Source of the DNA: Noviherbaspirillum saxi
GTDB lineage: Bacteria > Pseudomonadota > Gammaproteobacteria > Burkholderiales > Burkholderiaceae_D
NCBI RefSeq assembly: GCF_003591035.1
Contig: NZ_QYUO01000001.1
Coordinates: 2,108,001-2,172,000, forward strand
DNA length: 64,000 nucleotides
Reading direction: 5' to 3'
Position numbers and translations under genes: made by a program. The notes beneath the pieces are model-generated. The model searched no databases, was not told the DNA's origin, and saw nothing but the letters and a program-made list of their open reading frames with translations. Below are positions 18,190 to 27,961 of the stretch, one piece after another (positions within the stretch are counted from its first letter, which is position 1; each line of letters begins with the position of its first letter).

Positions 18190-20454
18190 TTACTGGCGTT
18201 GCACTTCGAGCACGCCGCTGACCTCGCGAATGATTCCTAGTGCTCTCTGCAACTGTGCAGTCGATGAAATCTCCGCGGTAAACGACATGCGAGCCTGACC
18301 TTTGGCGCTTTGCGTGCTGACGCCGATGACATTGATTTTCTCACGCGAAAAGATTTCGGAAACATCCCTCAGCAATCCCTGGCGATCGCTCGCAAGGATG
18401 AAGATATCCACCGGATATACCGTTTCCTTCCCCGGCTCGCCCCAAGTCGTCTGAATGACGCGCTCGAGGGCATTCTTCCTGATCTGTGCAAGGTTCTTGC
18501 AGTTCGCTCGATGTATGGAGATGCCCTTGCCACGCGTGACGAATCCAACGATTTCATCCGGCGGCGCAGGCTTGCAGCATCGCGCAAGCTGTGTCAGCAA
18601 CCCATCGGTACCGACGACCAGAACTCCGGAGCGCGCCCCCTTCGCGACGCTCGACGCACGGCTCTTGTTGGTGATGACGGTTTCAACGTCAGGGGCCTGC
18701 TTCGGAGGATGCTTGTGCGGATCATCGGCATGCAGCAGCAGTTCAATGTTGCGCAGGCTGAATTCTTCCTTGCCGACCGCAAGGAAAAGCTCATCCACCT
18801 TGGCAAATCCGAGCTTGTGTGCAAGCTCTTCATGGTTGATCGCGGTCCGTCCTTCGCGCTGCAGGGTTTTTTCCACGAGCGCACGACCATGCGACAAGGT
18901 TTCCTGCTGCTCGATGGCATTGAACCACGCGCGTACTTTCGAACGTGTGCGCGGGCTCGCGACATAGCCTGGACTTAGCCAATCGCGCGACGGACCTGCA
19001 GCGGTGGCTGCGCCGCCGCGCGCCGAAATGATTTCTACTGTCTGCCCATTCTTCAGCGGAGTGTTCAGCGGCACCATGGCGCCGTCGACGCGCGCCCCTC
19101 GGCAGCGATGCCCGAGATCCGTATGCAAGTGATAAGCGAAGTCGATTGGCGTAGCGCCATTCGGCAGTTCGATCACCCTTGCCTGTGGAGTCAGCACATA
19201 GATGCGGTCATCCAGCGAAGCCGATTTCAGCTTCTCTACCCATTCGCGCTGTATGTCATCCTGCTCAACAACGGCATCAGCCACCTCGCTCTTCCAGGCG
19301 AGCAATTGCCGCAGCCAGGCAATCTTTTCATCATACTTTTGCGCCGCGAATCCGGACCCGCCGCTTTCCTTGTATCGCCAGTGGGCAGCGACGCCATACT
19401 CGGCGAATCGATGCATTTCATGCGTACGGATCTGCACTTCCAGTGCCCTGCCATCCTCGCCCACCACAACAGTATGCAGCGACTGATAGCCGTTCGATTT
19501 GGGCCGTGAAATATAGTCGTCGAATTCTGCTGGGATCGGCGTCCAGATGTTATGCACGAGTCCCAACACTGTATAGCAGGTCTTGGCATCGTCGACGATG
19601 ACACGGAATGCGCGCACGTCGTACAGCTCGGAGAAGTCCAGCGACTTGCCGCGCATTTTGTTCCAAATGCTGTAGATATGCTTGGGCCGGCCAAACACAT
19701 CTGCCTTGATACCGGCCGCAGCAAGCTCGGAGCTCAGACGCGCAATTGCACTTGCCACGAAGCTCTCGCGCTCGAGACGTTTTTCCTCAAGCATTTTGGC
19801 AATGCGCTTGTACGCCGGCGGTTCAAGAAACCGGAATGCGAGGTCCTCGAGTTCCCATTTCAGCTGCCACACCCCTAATCTGTTGGCCAGCGGGGCATAC
19901 AGGTCGAGCGTCTCGCGCGCATAACCGTGCGTCTTCTCGTCTTCGAGTCGTATCTCGGCAAAATAGCGCAAGCTTGTCACCCGTGACGCCAGCCTTACCA
20001 GCACGACGCGCATGTCGGATGCCATTGCCAGCAGCATCTTGCGTAGGGTCTCTAGCTGCTCGGCCGCCTGTTGCGATGCATTTTTGCCGCGCATGACTTC
20101 CTTGTGCCTGAACGTCTGGCCGTGCAGCTTCATCAATTGGTGAATTCCGTTGACGAGTTCGGAAATTTCCTCTCCGAACCGCTCTTCAATTGTCAGCGCG
20201 GCAGCCGGATCGAATTCCGCAAGCTCGAACAGCAGCCCGGCGATCCGTGAGTCGGTATCGGTATTGAGGAGCGCGAGCGTGGTCGCCACGCCTTCGGCGA
20301 ATGCAAAAGCATCCTGCCCCGTCACCACGGTCTTGCCGCGATAAAGCGGCTCGACGAATGCAAGCGCATCAAGCACGCGAGCACCGTCATCGGCATTCAA
20401 GCCGACGCAGAGCTGCACGTGCGTTTCGCTGGGCGATGCGACAGTCGAGACCAT
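18190..20454 (-). CDS. relA: GTP pyrophosphokinase RelA (synthetase-type stringent factor)
   Basis: 754-residue long RSH protein that makes (p)ppGpp on starved ribosomes. The N-terminal hydrolase-like domain has lost its HD motif (LLFELAEFDP where hydrolases have HDxxEDT), so it is a pseudo-hydrolase. The synthetase domain (about 230-370) has YDVRAFRVIV and EVQIRTHEMHRFAEYGVAAHW, with the EFDD charge signature typical of RelA rather than SpoT. TGS (about 415-475), a helical/zinc-finger-like region and a C-terminal ACT domain follow. The start was taken at 20454, 23 bases after the ridA stop, so hydrolase-ridA-relA probably form one transcript. Confidence 0.95.
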   Translation of the reverse strand: MVSTVASPSETHVQLCVGLNADDGARVLDALAFVEPLYRGKTVVTGQDAFAFAEGVATTLALLNTDTDSRIAGLLFELAEFDPAAALTIEERFGEEISELVNGIHQLMKLHGQTFRHKEVMRGKNASQQAAEQLETLRKMLLAMASDMRVVLVRLASRVTSLRYFAEIRLEDEKTHGYARETLDLYAPLANRLGVWQLKWELEDLAFRFLEPPAYKRIAKMLEEKRLERESFVASAIARLSSELAAAGIKADVFGRPKHIYSIWNKMRGKSLDFSELYDVRAFRVIVDDAKTCYTVLGLVHNIWTPIPAEFDDYISRPKSNGYQSLHTVVVGEDGRALEVQIRTHEMHRFAEYGVAAHWRYKESGGSGFAAQKYDEKIAWLRQLLAWKSEVADAVVEQDDIQREWVEKLKSASLDDRIYVLTPQARVIELPNGATPIDFAYHLHTDLGHRCRGARVDGAMVPLNTPLKNGQTVEIISARGGAATAAGPSRDWLSPGYVASPRTRSKVRAWFNAIEQQETLSHGRALVEKTLQREGRTAINHEELAHKLGFAKVDELFLAVGKEEFSLRNIELLLHADDPHKHPPKQAPDVETVITNKSRASSVAKGARSGVLVVGTDGLLTQLARCCKPAPPDEIVGFVTRGKGISIHRANCKNLAQIRKNALERVIQTTWGEPGKETVYPVDIFILASDRQGLLRDVSEIFSREKINVIGVSTQSAKGQARMSFTAEISSTAQLQRALGIIREVSGVLEVQRQ

Positions 20455-20477
20455 GGACGATGCCGGAGACTTATTGC

Positions 20478-20828
20478 TTATTTCACGGCGGCCGTTACCA
20501 CCATTTCAACCAGCCACTCCGGTTTGGCAAGCTTGGCTTGAACTGTCGCCCGCGGCGGTGAATTGCCTTCGGCCACCCATTCATTCCAGACGGCATTCAT
20601 GTCGGCAAAATCCTTGATGTCCGCGATATAGATCTGGCACATCAGGATGCGTGATTTGTCGCTGCCGGCTTCCGCAAGCAGGCGATCGATATGCCCCAGG
20701 ACCTCGCGGGTCTGTCCCTCGATATTCTGGGTAAGGTCTTCGGCAATCTGGCCGGCGAGATAAACCGTTCCATTGTGAACCGCGACTTCCGAAAGCGTTT
20801 TTCCTACGTGCAGGCGTTTGATATCCAT
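20478..20828 (-). CDS. RidA/YjgF family enamine-imine deaminase
   Basis: 116-residue protein of the trimeric YjgF/YER057c/UK114 family. Members hydrolyse reactive enamines and imines such as 2-aminoacrylate, which otherwise damage PLP enzymes including branched-chain amino acid enzymes. It keeps the substrate-carboxylate arginine in PPRATVQAKLA and the following glutamate region (LVEMVVTAAV). Length is somewhat short of the usual 125-130 residues but complete. It lies between an alpha/beta hydrolase gene (20 bases) and relA (23 bases). Its subfamily (RidA or Rid2-7) cannot be fixed by eye. Confidence 0.88.
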   Translation of the reverse strand: MDIKRLHVGKTLSEVAVHNGTVYLAGQIAEDLTQNIEGQTREVLGHIDRLLAEAGSDKSRILMCQIYIADIKDFADMNAVWNEWVAEGNSPPRATVQAKLAKPEWLVEMVVTAAVK

Positions 20829-20848
20829 GTTGACGAGTCGTTGAATAA

Positions 20849-21715
20849 CTATGCAAATAAAAAATTCTTGATGATGGCGATCTGGTCGTCATGCATCAGC
20901 GTGGGGGCGTGACCGACGCCGGGCAATTCGACAAGCTTGGCCTTTGGACCGCGCGCCTGCATTGTCTCGGCGACTTCCATTGACACCAGGTCCGACTCGG
21001 CGCCACGAATGAGCATGGTCGGACACGCGATCGCATCATAAGTGGCCCAGAGCAGCGCTTCACCCTGCTTCGCGCTTTCCGGCGATACGGACTTGAACGG
21101 CACTGAAATATTCAGATCGTAATGGCGGATCCACTTTCCATCGGCGTCCTGCCTGAGAACGTCGGACGCCAGCTTGAGCCACTCCTGATCGCTATGCAGT
21201 CCAAACGGCAAGGAGATCTCACGTATATAGCGAACCCCTTCTTCGAACGTTGCAAAGCGGACATCCTGACCGATGTACTCGCCGATGCGTGCAATTGCAA
21301 CCGGCTTCAAGGTCGGCCCGATATCATTGAGCACGAGCTTTTGCACCGGGCTGTCTTTTAGCGCCGACAGGCCCATGCCGATCAAGCCTCCCATCGACGT
21401 GCCAATCCAGTGCACGGCATCGGCATTCAGGCGCGCCAACAGGGTCACCATATCACTGACGTATTGCGCGACCTGGTAGTGCTGCGGATTCACCAGGCGA
21501 CCCGAGCGGCCGCGACCGACCACGTCGGGACACACGACACGGTATTCGCTGCACAATGCCGCCGCCAGATTGTCGAAGTCATCGGATACCCGTGTTACGC
21601 CATGGACGCAGACGAGGACTTTCGGGTTTGCGGGATCACCCCACTCCTTGTAGGCCATCTTGTGCAGCCCGCCAGGCGACAAGCATTGCACGCTTTTGAT
21701 TTGAGCTTGAGTCAT
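20849..21715 (-). CDS. Alpha/beta hydrolase fold protein
   Basis: 288-residue esterase/hydrolase-like enzyme. The nucleophile elbow is GTSMGG (nucleophilic Ser in IGTSMGGLIGMG), an oxyanion-hole HGV lies near VLVCVHGVTRVSDDF, and the catalytic His is in GVGHAPTLM near the C-terminus. There is no signal peptide, so it is cytoplasmic. It is divergent from bdhA across 111 bases and heads the hydrolase-ridA-relA unit. Proximity to bdhA suggests an ester substrate related to hydroxybutyrate, but this is only contextual. Confidence 0.85.
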   Translation of the reverse strand: MTQAQIKSVQCLSPGGLHKMAYKEWGDPANPKVLVCVHGVTRVSDDFDNLAAALCSEYRVVCPDVVGRGRSGRLVNPQHYQVAQYVSDMVTLLARLNADAVHWIGTSMGGLIGMGLSALKDSPVQKLVLNDIGPTLKPVAIARIGEYIGQDVRFATFEEGVRYIREISLPFGLHSDQEWLKLASDVLRQDADGKWIRHYDLNISVPFKSVSPESAKQGEALLWATYDAIACPTMLIRGAESDLVSMEVAETMQARGPKAKLVELPGVGHAPTLMHDDQIAIIKNFLFA

Positions 21716-21826
21716 TTTTGTGGGGAATCAGCGAATCCGATTGCCATTCTCACATTTTAGCGGGCGTTCCGCTTAAAATTCTATTTAACTTCGGCTCAGA
21801 TCCAAATTTCATTCGCAGGAGAAATC

Positions 21827-22621
21827 ATGCAGGGCACCATGCTTAAAGGGAAAACCGCGCTGGTCACCGGATCGACGTCCGGAATTGGACTGGGCATCGC
21901 AAGAAAATTTGCGGCGCAAGGCGCAAACATAGTTTTGAACGGCTTTGGCGATCAACAGGAAATTGAAAAACTGCAAGCCGATATGCGCGCGGAGTTTGGT
22001 GTGCAGACCGCCTATCATGGCGCAGATATGTCCAAGCCTGCGGACATTGAAGCGATGATGCATTTTGCCGTCGACAAATTCGGGGCAGTCGATGTGCTGG
22101 TCAACAATGCCGGTATCCAGCATGTTGCCAACATTGAAGACTTTCCTGCCGAGAAATGGGATGCCATCATCGCGATCAATTTGAGTTCGGCCTTCCACAC
22201 TACACGCCTTGCACTGCCATCCATGAAGGCGAAGAACTGGGGCCGCATCATCAATATCGCATCGGTCCACGGTCTGGTCGGGTCGGCGCAAAAGTCGGCC
22301 TACGTCGCTGCCAAGCACGGGATTGTGGGCTTTACCAAAGTCACGGCCCTGGAAACGGCGCACAGCGGCGTAACCTGCAATGCGATCTGCCCGGGTTGGG
22401 TATTGACACCGCTGGTGCAACAGCAGGTCGATGCACGCGCTGCACAGCAAGGCTTGTCGAATGACGATGCCAAGAAAAGCCTGCTGTCGGAAAAGCAGCC
22501 GTCGGGAGACTTTGTCACGCCGGAGCAGCTTGGCGATCTCGCGGTGTTTTTATCCAGCGACGCGGCAAGCCAGGTGCGCGGGGTGGCATGGAATATGGAC
22601 GGCGGTTGGGTAGCGCAATAA
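21827..22621 (+). CDS. bdhA: D-3-hydroxybutyrate dehydrogenase
   Basis: 264-residue NAD-dependent SDR that interconverts 3-hydroxybutyrate and acetoacetate. The cofactor motif TGSTSGIG is at 15-22, with the family ALVTGSTSGIGLGIA start; NNAG is at 93-96 and the triad is Ser146, Tyr159 and Lys163. Characteristic 3HBDH features are the SVHGLVGSAQKSAYVAAKHG segment, CNAICPGWVLTPLV and the ending WNMDGGWVAQ. GGAG six bases before the ATG supports this start. It converges with scoAB, which handles the acetoacetate product, across a shared terminator. Confidence 0.94.
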   Translation: MQGTMLKGKTALVTGSTSGIGLGIARKFAAQGANIVLNGFGDQQEIEKLQADMRAEFGVQTAYHGADMSKPADIEAMMHFAVDKFGAVDVLVNNAGIQHVANIEDFPAEKWDAIIAINLSSAFHTTRLALPSMKAKNWGRIINIASVHGLVGSAQKSAYVAAKHGIVGFTKVTALETAHSGVTCNAICPGWVLTPLVQQQVDARAAQQGLSNDDAKKSLLSEKQPSGDFVTPEQLGDLAVFLSSDAASQVRGVAWNMDGGWVAQ

Positions 22622-22656
22622 GCACCAATAAGCACCGTAATTACGGTCGCAATAAA

Positions 22657-22684
22657 AACGGCGCTCGAAAGCGCCGTTTTTATT
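22657..22684. terminator. Bidirectional terminator between bdhA and scoB
   Basis: Nine-bp stem AACGGCGCT with CGAA loop, followed by TTTTTATTTT on the plus strand and preceded by AATAAAAA, which gives a T-rich tract on the minus strand. It fits the convergent gene ends. Confidence 0.88.
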
Positions 22685-22699
22685 TTGCGAAGAACGGAA

Positions 22700-23353
22700 T
22701 CAGCGAACCGCTGCCACATCCAGTTCCGCACCGGTTTTTTCGATGATTTCATCGACAGTAACGCCGGGCGCCAGTTCGATCAGCTTCAAGCCTTGCGGAG
22801 TCACGTCGATTACACCGAGATCGGTGATGATGCGATTGACGACGCCGACACCGGTCAGCGGCAGGTCGCACTTCTTGAGGATCTTGTGCGAGGTGCTGCC
22901 ATCCTTGGCCTTGGCCACATGCTCCATCAACACCACAACACGGCCAACACCAGCGACCAGGTCCATCGCGCCGCCCATGCCCTTGACCATCTTGCCCGGA
23001 ATCATCCAGTTTGCCAGATCGCCCGTTTGACTCACCTGCATCGCGCCGAGAATCGCAATGTTGATCTTGCCGCCGCGGATCATTGCGAAGGAATCGGCCG
23101 AGCTGAAGAAGGACGAGCCGCGCAGCGACGTCACCGTCTGCTTGCCGGCGTTGATCAGGTCCGCATCAACCGAATCTTCGGTCGGGAAAGGACCGATGCC
23201 GAGCAATCCGTTTTCCGATTGCAGCCAGACTTCCATATCGTTCGGAACGTAGTTGGCCACCAGCGTCGGCAAGCCGATACCAAGGTTCACATAGAAACCG
23301 TCCTGCAGTTCCTTTGCCGCACGCGCGGCCATTTCATCACGAGTCCATGCCAT
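22700..23353 (-). CDS. scoB: Succinyl-CoA:3-oxoacid CoA-transferase subunit B
   Basis: 217-residue beta subunit of SCOT, which activates acetoacetate to acetoacetyl-CoA with succinyl-CoA as donor. The catalytic glutamate lies in [11 protein letters not shown], and the family start [14 protein letters not shown] plus [19 protein letters not shown] are present. Full length. It follows scoA by 14 bases on the same strand. Together with bdhA opposite, this gives a complete route from 3-hydroxybutyrate to acetoacetyl-CoA. Confidence 0.95.
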   Translation of the reverse strand: MAWTRDEMAARAAKELQDGFYVNLGIGLPTLVANYVPNDMEVWLQSENGLLGIGPFPTEDSVDADLINAGKQTVTSLRGSSFFSSADSFAMIRGGKINIAILGAMQVSQTGDLANWMIPGKMVKGMGGAMDLVAGVGRVVVLMEHVAKAKDGSTSHKILKKCDLPLTGVGVVNRIITDLGVIDVTPQGLKLIELAPGVTVDEIIEKTGAELDVAAVR

Positions 23354-23367
23354 GTTCGTTCTCCGGA

Positions 23368-24066
23368 TTACTTTGCACGCACGGTGCGTTGTTCGATACG
23401 CTTTTCCGGCGTCGCATTGACCACGATGCGGTGCACGAAAATACCTGGGGTATGGACCTGGTCCGGATCAAGTTCGCCGGTCTCGACCAGCTGCTCCACT
23501 TCGACCACGGTGATCTTGCCGGCCATGGCGACGTTGGGATTGAAGTTGCGCGCGGTCTTGCGGAACACGAGATTGCCGACCTTGTCAGCCATGTAGGCTT
23601 TCACCAGCGAGACATCCGCCACCAGCGAACGCTCCATCACGTATTTTTCGCCGTCGAAGTCGCGCACTTCCTTGCCGTCGGCGACGATGGTGCCGACGCC
23701 GGTCTTGGTGAAGAATGCCGGGATGCCGGCGCCGCCCGCACGCAGCTTTTCTGCGAGCGTACCTTGAGGAGTGAATTCAAGCTCCAGTTCGCCCGCCAGG
23801 TACTGACGTTCGAACTCCTTGTTTTCGCCCACGTAGGACGCGATCATCTTCTTGATCTGACGCGTGGTCAGCAACTGGCCGAGGCCGAAGCCGTCGACGC
23901 CGGCGTTGTTCGAAATCGCCGTCAGATTCTGCACGCCGGAGTCGCGCAGCGCTGCGATCAGCGCTTCGGGAATGCCGCACAGGCCGAAGCCTCCTACCGC
24001 GATCGTCTGCCCGTCCTTGACGATACCGGCCAGCGCACTGGCGGCATCAGGATAAACTTTATTCAT
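23368..24066 (-). CDS. scoA: Succinyl-CoA:3-oxoacid CoA-transferase subunit A
   Basis: 232-residue alpha subunit of the heterodimeric ketone-body CoA-transferase. I chose the ATG at 24066, which has GAGGG five bases upstream and yields the conserved start [20 protein letters not shown]; the open frame extends 39 codons further without family similarity. The glycine-rich [14 protein letters not shown] and the [21 protein letters not shown] segment are typical. First gene of scoAB, divergent from a PAS-LuxR regulator across 122 bases. Confidence 0.95.
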   Translation of the reverse strand: MNKVYPDAASALAGIVKDGQTIAVGGFGLCGIPEALIAALRDSGVQNLTAISNNAGVDGFGLGQLLTTRQIKKMIASYVGENKEFERQYLAGELELEFTPQGTLAEKLRAGGAGIPAFFTKTGVGTIVADGKEVRDFDGEKYVMERSLVADVSLVKAYMADKVGNLVFRKTARNFNPNVAMAGKITVVEVEQLVETGELDPDQVHTPGIFVHRIVVNATPEKRIEQRTVRAK

Positions 24067-24188
24067 ACCGACCCTCTTCTTGTGTTGTGTAAAGTACCCG
24101 TAGGCTGTCCGCCAGCATAAGATGGTGGACTTACCCGTGCAATACCGTAAAAATACCAATTTTCCGCAATATAAGCGCCCCACACCTC

Positions 24189-24749
24189 ATGAGCGCATTA
24201 CCAACAATAGATTACGAGACAATTTTCCGGCATGCGCCAGTCGGCATGTGCGTGTCGCACAATCGCGTGATCCATGCCTGCAACGATGCATTGGCGCGCA
24301 TGTTCGGCTATCAACCGCGCGAACTGATCGGCAAATCCTTCCTGGTGCTGTACCCTACGCTCGATGAATTCGAGCGTACCGGCGCCCGTATCGTGCCCAT
24401 CATGAGCGCCAAGGGCCATTACTCCGACGAGCGCATCATGAAACGGTCTAACCAGGAGCTATTCTGGTGCCATGTGAGCGGACGTTCCTTGATCCATGAC
24501 GACCCGCATGCGGCCGGCATCTGGACTTTTGAAGATTTGAGCGCAAAGCGTCCGGTAACCGCCGAGCTGACGCCGCGCGAACGGGAAATCGCCGCCTTGC
24601 TGGTTGAGGGCAAGACCAGCAAGCTGATCGCCCGCCAAGTCGGGCTTAGCCCGCGCACGGTGGAAATGCACCGCGCCAAACTGATGCGCAAGTTCTCTGC
24701 ATCCACGTCCAGCGAGCTGGTGCATCGGCTGGTGGGCGTCACCGGCTAA
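24189..24749 (+). CDS. PAS-LuxR transcriptional regulator
   Basis: 186-residue predicted regulator. A PAS domain (about 8-115; IFRHAPVGMCVSHNRVIHACNDALARMFGY) is joined to a LuxR-type helix-turn-helix (about 122-183; LTPREREIAALLVEGKTSKLIARQVG, then TVEMHRAKLMRKF). There is no receiver or kinase domain, so the PAS domain may bind a small ligand directly. It is divergent from scoAB, and two direct TACCCGT repeats (24095-24101 and 24132-24138) lie between them. Control of scoAB is the obvious suggestion but is inferred from position only. Confidence 0.88.
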   Translation: MSALPTIDYETIFRHAPVGMCVSHNRVIHACNDALARMFGYQPRELIGKSFLVLYPTLDEFERTGARIVPIMSAKGHYSDERIMKRSNQELFWCHVSGRSLIHDDPHAAGIWTFEDLSAKRPVTAELTPREREIAALLVEGKTSKLIARQVGLSPRTVEMHRAKLMRKFSASTSSELVHRLVGVTG

Positions 24750-24764
24750 TAGTCCGGCCACTGG

Positions 24765-25178
24765 CTACTCAGGGGTTGCCAGCAACGCGCGGATCCGATC
24801 AGGCAAAGCTGTCGATTTTTCTTCCGGAAAATTAACCCATACCACCTTAGCGCCGCCTTCGGCCGCCAGCACATCCGGCTGATCGACGCGCCGTATTTTC
24901 TGGTAGGTTTCAAAGCTGGAGCGCCCCGGCACGCCGACGTAAGTCGCCACCTCGATGTCTCCGGGATACTTCAACTGCTTGATGAAGGTGCAGTGCGCGT
25001 TGATGATCACCGGGCCCTCGCCGCCGGGATCCGGCTCAAAGCCGGCTTCGGTGAACCACAGGATTCGTGCCGTTTCGAGGTAGCGAAAATAGACCGTGTT
25101 GTTGACATGACCCATCGCATCCATATCGCCCCAGCGGATAGGCATGCGCATCGTGTGTACCAGCTTTTTTTGCGTCAT
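24765..25178 (-). CDS. Acyl-CoA thioesterase, 4HBT/YbgC-like hotdog fold
   Basis: 137-residue hotdog-fold enzyme that hydrolyses acyl-CoA thioesters. The active-site region is WGDMDAMGHVNNTVYFRYLETAR, with the catalytic aspartate and the HVNN motif typical of 4-hydroxybenzoyl-CoA thioesterase/YbgC relatives. Chain-length preference cannot be inferred. It converges with the PAS-LuxR gene and follows an SDR gene 51 bases upstream on the same strand. Confidence 0.88.
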   Translation of the reverse strand: MTQKKLVHTMRMPIRWGDMDAMGHVNNTVYFRYLETARILWFTEAGFEPDPGGEGPVIINAHCTFIKQLKYPGDIEVATYVGVPGRSSFETYQKIRRVDQPDVLAAEGGAKVVWVNFPEEKSTALPDRIRALLATPE

Positions 25179-25229
25179 CGGTATGCAAGCGTCATTGATT
25201 GTTGCATGGCAATTTTCATGCAGCGAAGC

Positions 25230-26006
25230 TTATTGGGCAGCCATGCCGTCATCGGCGGCGACCACGGCTCCATTCATGAAGCGCGACTCTTCGCCGGCGA
25301 GCAACAACAAGAGGCCGTCCAGGTCTTCGGGCTGGCCGAGACGTTTTCGAGGCAGCATATTGATCAATTGATGACCCTGCTCGGTCGCAAAATAGTCTTC
25401 ATTGATTTCGGTACTGATATAGCCGGGGCAAATCGCGTTGACATTGATGCCGTAACGCCCCCACTCCACCGCCATCGACTTGGTCATATGCACTACTGCC
25501 GCCTTGCTCATGCAATAGATGCCGATCTGGGGCAATACACGCAGTCCGGCTACCGAAGCGATGTTGATGATGCGATGCTGCTTCTTGGGATCGCCCTTGG
25601 CACGAGCAATCATGCGCTTGGCTGTTTCCTGCGCAACAAAGAAGGCGCCGCGCTGATTGGTATCCATCACGAAGGCATAGTCTTCCGGGGTAACATCCAC
25701 CAGACGCTGGGTGGTCGACACGCCCGAGTTATTGACCAGGATGTCGATGGGGCCGGCTTCGGTTTCCGCATGGGCGATGGCGGATTTGATGCTTGCGTAA
25801 TCAGTGACATCCAGGGCAACTACATGCGCCGCGCCGCCGGATGCCTCAATCTCTGCACGCAACTCCTTGAGCCGCTCCACGCGACGCGAAGCCAATACAA
25901 CTTGAGCACCGGCTTGAGCGAGAACTTTTGCAAATCGAGCCCCCAAACCGCTGGACGCTCCGGTAATCAATGCGATCTTTCCTTCAAAGTTGACTTCGAT
26001 CCCCAC
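25230..26006 (-). CDS. Short-chain dehydrogenase/reductase
   Basis: 258-residue classical SDR of unknown substrate. A GTG at 26006 with AGGAG eight bases upstream is the likely start; the frame is open 40 codons further but without SDR homology. It has cofactor motif TGASSGLG, NNSG in place of NNAG, catalytic Ser in NIASVAG and YCMSK. The start GKIALITGASSGLGARFAKVL and the insert ARAKGDPKKQHRIINIAS resemble SDRs found with fatty-acid oxidation genes. Divergent from the ETF-QO gene, so a role in acyl-CoA or related oxidation is possible. Confidence 0.85.
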   Translation of the reverse strand: MGIEVNFEGKIALITGASSGLGARFAKVLAQAGAQVVLASRRVERLKELRAEIEASGGAAHVVALDVTDYASIKSAIAHAETEAGPIDILVNNSGVSTTQRLVDVTPEDYAFVMDTNQRGAFFVAQETAKRMIARAKGDPKKQHRIINIASVAGLRVLPQIGIYCMSKAAVVHMTKSMAVEWGRYGINVNAICPGYISTEINEDYFATEQGHQLINMLPRKRLGQPEDLDGLLLLLAGEESRFMNGAVVAADDGMAAQ

Positions 26007-26170
26007 AACTTTCTCCTGTTTTTGTCTATCGATTGACGGTGCTGCAACGCGCGAGACGCTATCATTACATGAAAGAGCGGCGATTAGAGTGGAGTGTCTA
26101 GCGTTCTCAAGCAAAATCCACGACAATTAGCACGTTCGTTCGATAATTTTAAACTACCTTGGTGAAACCC

Positions 26171-27847
26171 ATGACGCAGACCCAGAACCTGATAGAACAA
26201 TACGGCCCGCGCGAAGCGATGGAATACGATGTGGTCATCGTGGGCGGCGGCCCGGCCGGCCTGTCGGCCGCGATTCGCCTGAAGCAACTGGCCGCTGAAA
26301 AAGGCAACGAGGTGTCGGTCTGCGTGCTGGAAAAAGGCAGTGAAGTCGGCGCCCATATCCTGTCCGGCGCGGTGATGGACCCGATCGCGATGAACGAGCT
26401 GTTCCCCAACTGGAAGGAACTCGGTGCACCCTTGCACACCGAAGTCACCGAAGACCGCTTCCTGTTCCTGACCGAAAAGAAAGCCACCAAGACCCCGGAC
26501 TGGATGCTGCCCGCCTGCTTCCAGAACCATGGCAACTACATCGTGTCGCTGGCCAACGTGGTGCGCTGGCTCGGTCAGCAAGCCGAAGCGCTGGGCGTGG
26601 AAATCTTCCCCGGCTTCCCGGCGGCTGAAGTGCTGTACAACGACGACGGGTCGGTGCGCGGCGTGGCCACCGGCAACATGGGCGTGGACCGTCACGGCAA
26701 GCCCACCGATGCCTTCCAGCTTGGCATGGAACTGCATGCGAAATACACCTTCTTTGCCGAAGGCGCGCGCGGCCACCTGGGCAAGCAACTGATGGCGACG
26801 TACCACCTGAACAAGGACAGCGATCCGCAAACCTATGCGATCGGCATCAAGGAATTGTGGGAAATCGATCCCAAGATGCACAAGCCTGGCCTGGTGATCC
26901 ATACCGCCGGCTGGCCGCTGGATGCCGATACCTATGGCGGCTCGTTCCTGTACCACCTGGAAAACAACCAGGTCGCGGTCGGCTATGTGGTGGGCCTGGC
27001 ATACCAGAATCCCTACCTGTCGCCGTATGAAGAGTTCCAACGCTACAAGACCCATCCGGAAATCCGCAAGTTCTTCGAAGGCGGCAAGCGCCTGTCGTAT
27101 GGGGCGCGGGCATTGGTGGCTGGTGGCATTCAGTCCCTGCCCAAGTTCACGTTCCCGGGCGGTGCGCTGATCGGCTGCGATGCCGGTTTCCTGAATGCGT
27201 CGCGCATCAAGGGCAGCCATGCGGCGATGAAGACCGGCATGCTGGCCGCTGAAGCGGCATTTGCGGCGCTGGGCGCGAATCGCCAGCATGACGAGTTGGT
27301 TGCGTATGCGGACAGCTTCAAGACCTCGTGGCTGCATGAGGAATTGCACAAGGCGCGCAACTTCAAGCCGTTCATGGCCAAGGGTTTGTACACCGGCACG
27401 CTGATGGTGGGCATCGACCAGGTGGTGTTCCGCGGCAAGGCGCCGTGGACCCTGCGACACAAGCATGCGGACCATGAATGCCTGCGTCCTGCAGCAGAGT
27501 TCGAACCGATCGTGTATCCGAAGCCGGATGGCAAGCTGACCTTTGACCGCTTGTCGTCGGTGTTCATTTCCAACACCAACCATGCGGAAGAACAGCCGGC
27601 GCACCTGACGCTAAAGGATGCGAGCGTACCGGTCAACATCAACCTGGCGACATATGCGGGACCGGAGTCGCGCTATTGCCCGGCCGGCGTGTATGAGTTC
27701 GTGAAGAACGATGCGGGCGACGATCGCTTGCAGATCAATGCCCAGAACTGCGTGCATTGCAAGACTTGCGACATCAAGGATCCGACACAGAACATCGTGT
27801 GGGTGACACCGGAGGGTGGCGGCGGCCCGAACTATCCGAATATGTAA
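26171..27847 (+). CDS. Electron transfer flavoprotein-ubiquinone oxidoreductase
   Basis: 558-residue membrane-associated flavoprotein that passes electrons from ETF (acyl-CoA dehydrogenases, amino-acid catabolism) to ubiquinone. It has an N-terminal FAD motif [19 protein letters not shown], the middle ubiquinone-binding domain ([23 protein letters not shown]) and a C-terminal [4Fe-4S] domain with [21 protein letters not shown] plus the upstream Cys in CPAGVYEF. The ATG at 26171 fits the family start; a TTG at 26159 in frame would add four residues. It ends at a strong terminator. Confidence 0.95.
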   Translation: MTQTQNLIEQYGPREAMEYDVVIVGGGPAGLSAAIRLKQLAAEKGNEVSVCVLEKGSEVGAHILSGAVMDPIAMNELFPNWKELGAPLHTEVTEDRFLFLTEKKATKTPDWMLPACFQNHGNYIVSLANVVRWLGQQAEALGVEIFPGFPAAEVLYNDDGSVRGVATGNMGVDRHGKPTDAFQLGMELHAKYTFFAEGARGHLGKQLMATYHLNKDSDPQTYAIGIKELWEIDPKMHKPGLVIHTAGWPLDADTYGGSFLYHLENNQVAVGYVVGLAYQNPYLSPYEEFQRYKTHPEIRKFFEGGKRLSYGARALVAGGIQSLPKFTFPGGALIGCDAGFLNASRIKGSHAAMKTGMLAAEAAFAALGANRQHDELVAYADSFKTSWLHEELHKARNFKPFMAKGLYTGTLMVGIDQVVFRGKAPWTLRHKHADHECLRPAAEFEPIVYPKPDGKLTFDRLSSVFISNTNHAEEQPAHLTLKDASVPVNINLATYAGPESRYCPAGVYEFVKNDAGDDRLQINAQNCVHCKTCDIKDPTQNIVWVTPEGGGGPNYPNM

Positions 27848-27875
27848 AAACAGCCCGAATCAAGGGATTTCAGCA

Positions 27876-27903
27876 AAAGAGCCGCGATTGCGGCTCTTTT
27901 TCG
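27876..27903 (+). terminator. Intrinsic terminator after ETF-QO
   Basis: Ten-bp stem AAAGAGCCGC with GATT loop followed by TTTTC on the plus strand. The A-rich 5' flank makes it partly bidirectional, which suits the convergent Nudix gene. Confidence 0.88.
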
Positions 27904-27961
27904 TTGGCTTGATCGCCTCCCAGACATGCCGGTTAAGACGATCTATGCGTCTGACGCTGGA

